Below are positions 62,461 to 64,000 of a DNA stretch of 64,000 bases, piece after piece. The stretch's first letter is position 1, and every line of letters begins with the position of its first letter. The stretch comes from Tupaia tana. Lineage: Eukaryota > Chordata > Mammalia > Scandentia > Tupaiidae. The notes beneath the pieces were generated by a model. The model searched no databases, was not told the DNA's origin, and saw nothing but the letters and a program-made list of their open reading frames with translations. The translations under genes were made by a program, and so were the position numbers. Location of the stretch: NCBI GenBank assembly GCA_026018925.1, contig JAKSZU010000004.1:107788498-107852497 (forward strand), read 5' to 3'.

Positions 62461-62603
62461 ATCAATATCCACAGTCCCATCCCTCCTTAGCAGCCCCCAG
62501 CGGATTTCCAGTTAGAATAAAATCCCAGATCCTTATTGTGGCCTGAAATTCCATGATGATATCTGGTCTCTGCTTCCCAGACTGATTCCATATATATATA
62601 TAT

Positions 62604-62787
62604 TTGAAAAAAATGATTTATTTTATTTATTAGTATTATTTTAAGTGTGCTGCAGAGCATGTACATTCATCAGAGAATGAGAGAGAGAGAGGAAAAGTAA
62701 GAAAGCAAGCCACCAGGTCCATGACTCAAACTGTAGTCAACCATGTGGGAGTCCAAAGCCTTAACCACCATGCCACCTGCTGCCCCC
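62604..62787 (-). mobile_element. A-short SINE
   Basis: GAAAAAAATGATTTATTTTA, AAGTGTGCTGCAGAGCATGT, CCACCAGGTCCATGACTCAA and CCACCTGCTGCCCCC. A short TA run lies at its left edge. Confidence 0.9.
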
Positions 62788-63141
62788 ATGTGTACATATC
62801 TTTTGTCTTGCTTATCATGCTCCAGTCTCTCTGGCTGTGCTTTCTTCAGATGATCCAAGTCCAGGCCTTTCGCATGTGTTTTTCTTCCTTCTCCCATCCC
62901 TTCCCTGTTGCTCTTTCCAGAATCTACGCATATTTGGCTTCTCATCACTAGAGACTAACTCGCTCCCAGCTCCCACCATGGGCCAGTCACTGTGGACCAT
63001 GAGGGCCCTGCACAGGGTGGAAAGATGGCTGCCCGTGAGTTCAGATCCCCAGGGTGACTTAAAAGCACGCTGGACCCAAGGCAGATGTCCAGGATCCTAA
63101 GAAGCTAGAAGGTTGGGGAAAACAGACCAGGAGACATTCTT

Positions 63142-63416
63142 TTTTTTTTTTTTTTTTTTTTTGAAGAGGTTTTTGCTATAGGGCTTGTGTGTTTGCCAGA
63201 AACTCAGAGAGAGACAGAGAGACAGAAAGCGAGAAATCACCCCCCGGGGGGATGGCCACGCCACAATCCCTTCTCCTCCATTCTCCTCTCGGGATCTTGG
63301 GCATACACGCACATGCCCCCGGCCTGAGCTCAAGCCACCAGGTCCGGGAATCGAACCGCGGTCGACTACATGGGAGTCCAGTGACGTAGCCATTATACTA
63401 ACTGCTGGTCCCTGAT
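63142..63416 (-). mobile_element. A-young SINE
   Basis: GAGACATTCTT at 63131-63141 and 63417-63427 flanks it. 22-T tail, CACCCCCCGGGGGGATGG, GGGAATCGAACCGCGGTCGA. B box in the GATTCG form on the sense strand. Confidence 0.95.
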
Positions 63417-63493
63417 GAGACATTCTTGAGATGCCCCTTTTTCTCTCTCTTTATCTGTCTCATGTGCTCTTTATTATAAAAAGTACAATAAAA

Positions 63494-63766
63494 GGGACAG
63501 CAGATGGCATAATGGCTACATTGCGGGACTCCCACATGACCAACTGTGGTTCAAGTCCCAGACCCGGGGGCTTGAAATTCACACTGGGTCTGTATGCATG
63601 CATGCCCAAATACCAGGAGGAGAATGGAGGAGAAGGGATTGTGGTGTGACTATCTCCCCTAGGGGGTGACTTCTCTCACTTTCAGTCTCTCTCTCTCTCT
63701 CTGTCTCTCCAGTGAGCACACACTCCCTATAGCAAAAATCTCTCTCTAATAAATAAATAAATAAAG
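63494..63766 (+). mobile_element. A-long/A-young intermediate SINE
   Basis: GGGACAGCAGATGGCATAAT head, CAGGAGGAGAATGGAGGAGA, CTCCCCTAGGGGGTGAC and CCCTATAGCAAAAATCTCTC with an AAATAAATAAAT tail. Confidence 0.92.
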
Positions 63767-64000
63767 TCGGCTTTGAGAAAGGGCGTTTCTGACCACCCTA
63801 TCTGATATCGCCTCAATTCCATGTCACGTTGCCTTGAATAATGTAATTTATAGCATGTATGTGTCTCTGAGCTTATTTACTTCTTTACGTACTTATCATT
63901 AATTTCTTACTCTGAAATGCAAGCGCTGAGGCATCAGGGAGTCTCAGTTTGTCTCATCGCCATGCCACTCCCAGTGTCTCCAACAACATAACGGGGTCGG

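Larger units (their letters stand above)
62500..64000 (+). mobile_element. L2, interrupted three times and running off the window
   Basis: ATCCCAGATCCTTATTGTGG, GCTTATCATGCTCCAGTCTC, CTTTCGCATGTG, TTCTGACCACCCTATCTGAT and AGCTTATTTACTTCTTTACG keep L2 order (CTTACCATGGCCT ... ATGCTCCAGCCACACTGG ... CCCTGACCACCCTATCT). SINEs at 62,604, 63,142 and 63,494 interrupt it. Confidence 0.75.

Overview
This window looks like nuclear DNA from a placental mammal. It carries MIR, L2, old L1, MaLR-type (MLT1/MST-like) LTRs, Tigger and mariner-like DNA transposons, and a very dense set of tRNA-derived SINEs. I find no intact protein-coding gene, exon set, rRNA, functional tRNA gene or CRISPR array. The one recognisable gene-derived sequence is a broken, intronless copy of prefoldin subunit 4 (PFDN4) on the minus strand near 27.2-27.9 kb.

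SINE names used below. A-long: a ~250 bp element with a tRNA-like head (GGCCAGCAGGTGGCRTGGTG start, B box like GGTTCGAGTCC), a middle with GAGAGGAGAATGGAGGAGAA, a CT-rich stretch, a CCCTATAGCAAAA end and an A-rich tail. A-young: the CpG-rich, low-divergence subfamily starting GGGACCAGCAGTTAGCGTAA. A-short: the same head joined almost directly to a CT-rich stretch and TGGTCAAATTAAAATAAATA, ~130-190 bp. C: an older chimera whose tRNA-like head is followed by a 7SL/Alu-like block. By eye about 85 SINE copies cover roughly 30 percent of the window. They are not Alu, B2, CanSINE, rabbit C or AfroSINE. The 7SL-like component points to Euarchontoglires. A colugo (Dermoptera) or a tree shrew is my best guess, with low confidence.

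Layout. 0-5.6 kb: mostly unique sequence with one MLT1-like LTR (minus, ~3.03-3.50 kb) and few SINEs. 5.6-27 kb: SINE clusters, MIR at 15.4 and 21.9 kb, an L2 at 20-20.8 kb, unique blocks at 22.1-23.2 and 24.0-24.75 kb. 27.2-27.9 kb: the PFDN4 retropseudogene, split by one SINE and flanked by another. 28.4-33.5 kb: one ancient L1 on the minus strand, broken by at least eight later insertions. 34.2-36.1 kb: an old L1 3' end on the plus strand. 39.2-44.2 kb: an old HAL1/L1 ORF1-type element, heavily interrupted. 44.7-49.7 kb: MST/MLT1-like LTRs, a MIR and a Tigger2-like transposon. 50-52.2 kb: an L1 3' region (minus) interrupted by an LTR. 54.7-57.06 kb: a comparatively young HAL1-like (ORF1-only) L1 derivative followed by a second, related 3' UTR. 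59.5-64 kb: MLT1-like LTR, MIRs and two L2 copies.

Functionally this reads as intergenic or intronic retrotransposon landscape. The non-autonomous SINEs, the HAL1-like element and the PFDN4 copy were all presumably mobilised by L1 machinery: many have 10-19 bp direct repeats at their ends, often joined to T-runs or A-runs, as target-primed reverse transcription predicts. I could not run similarity searches, so family names rest on recognition by eye.
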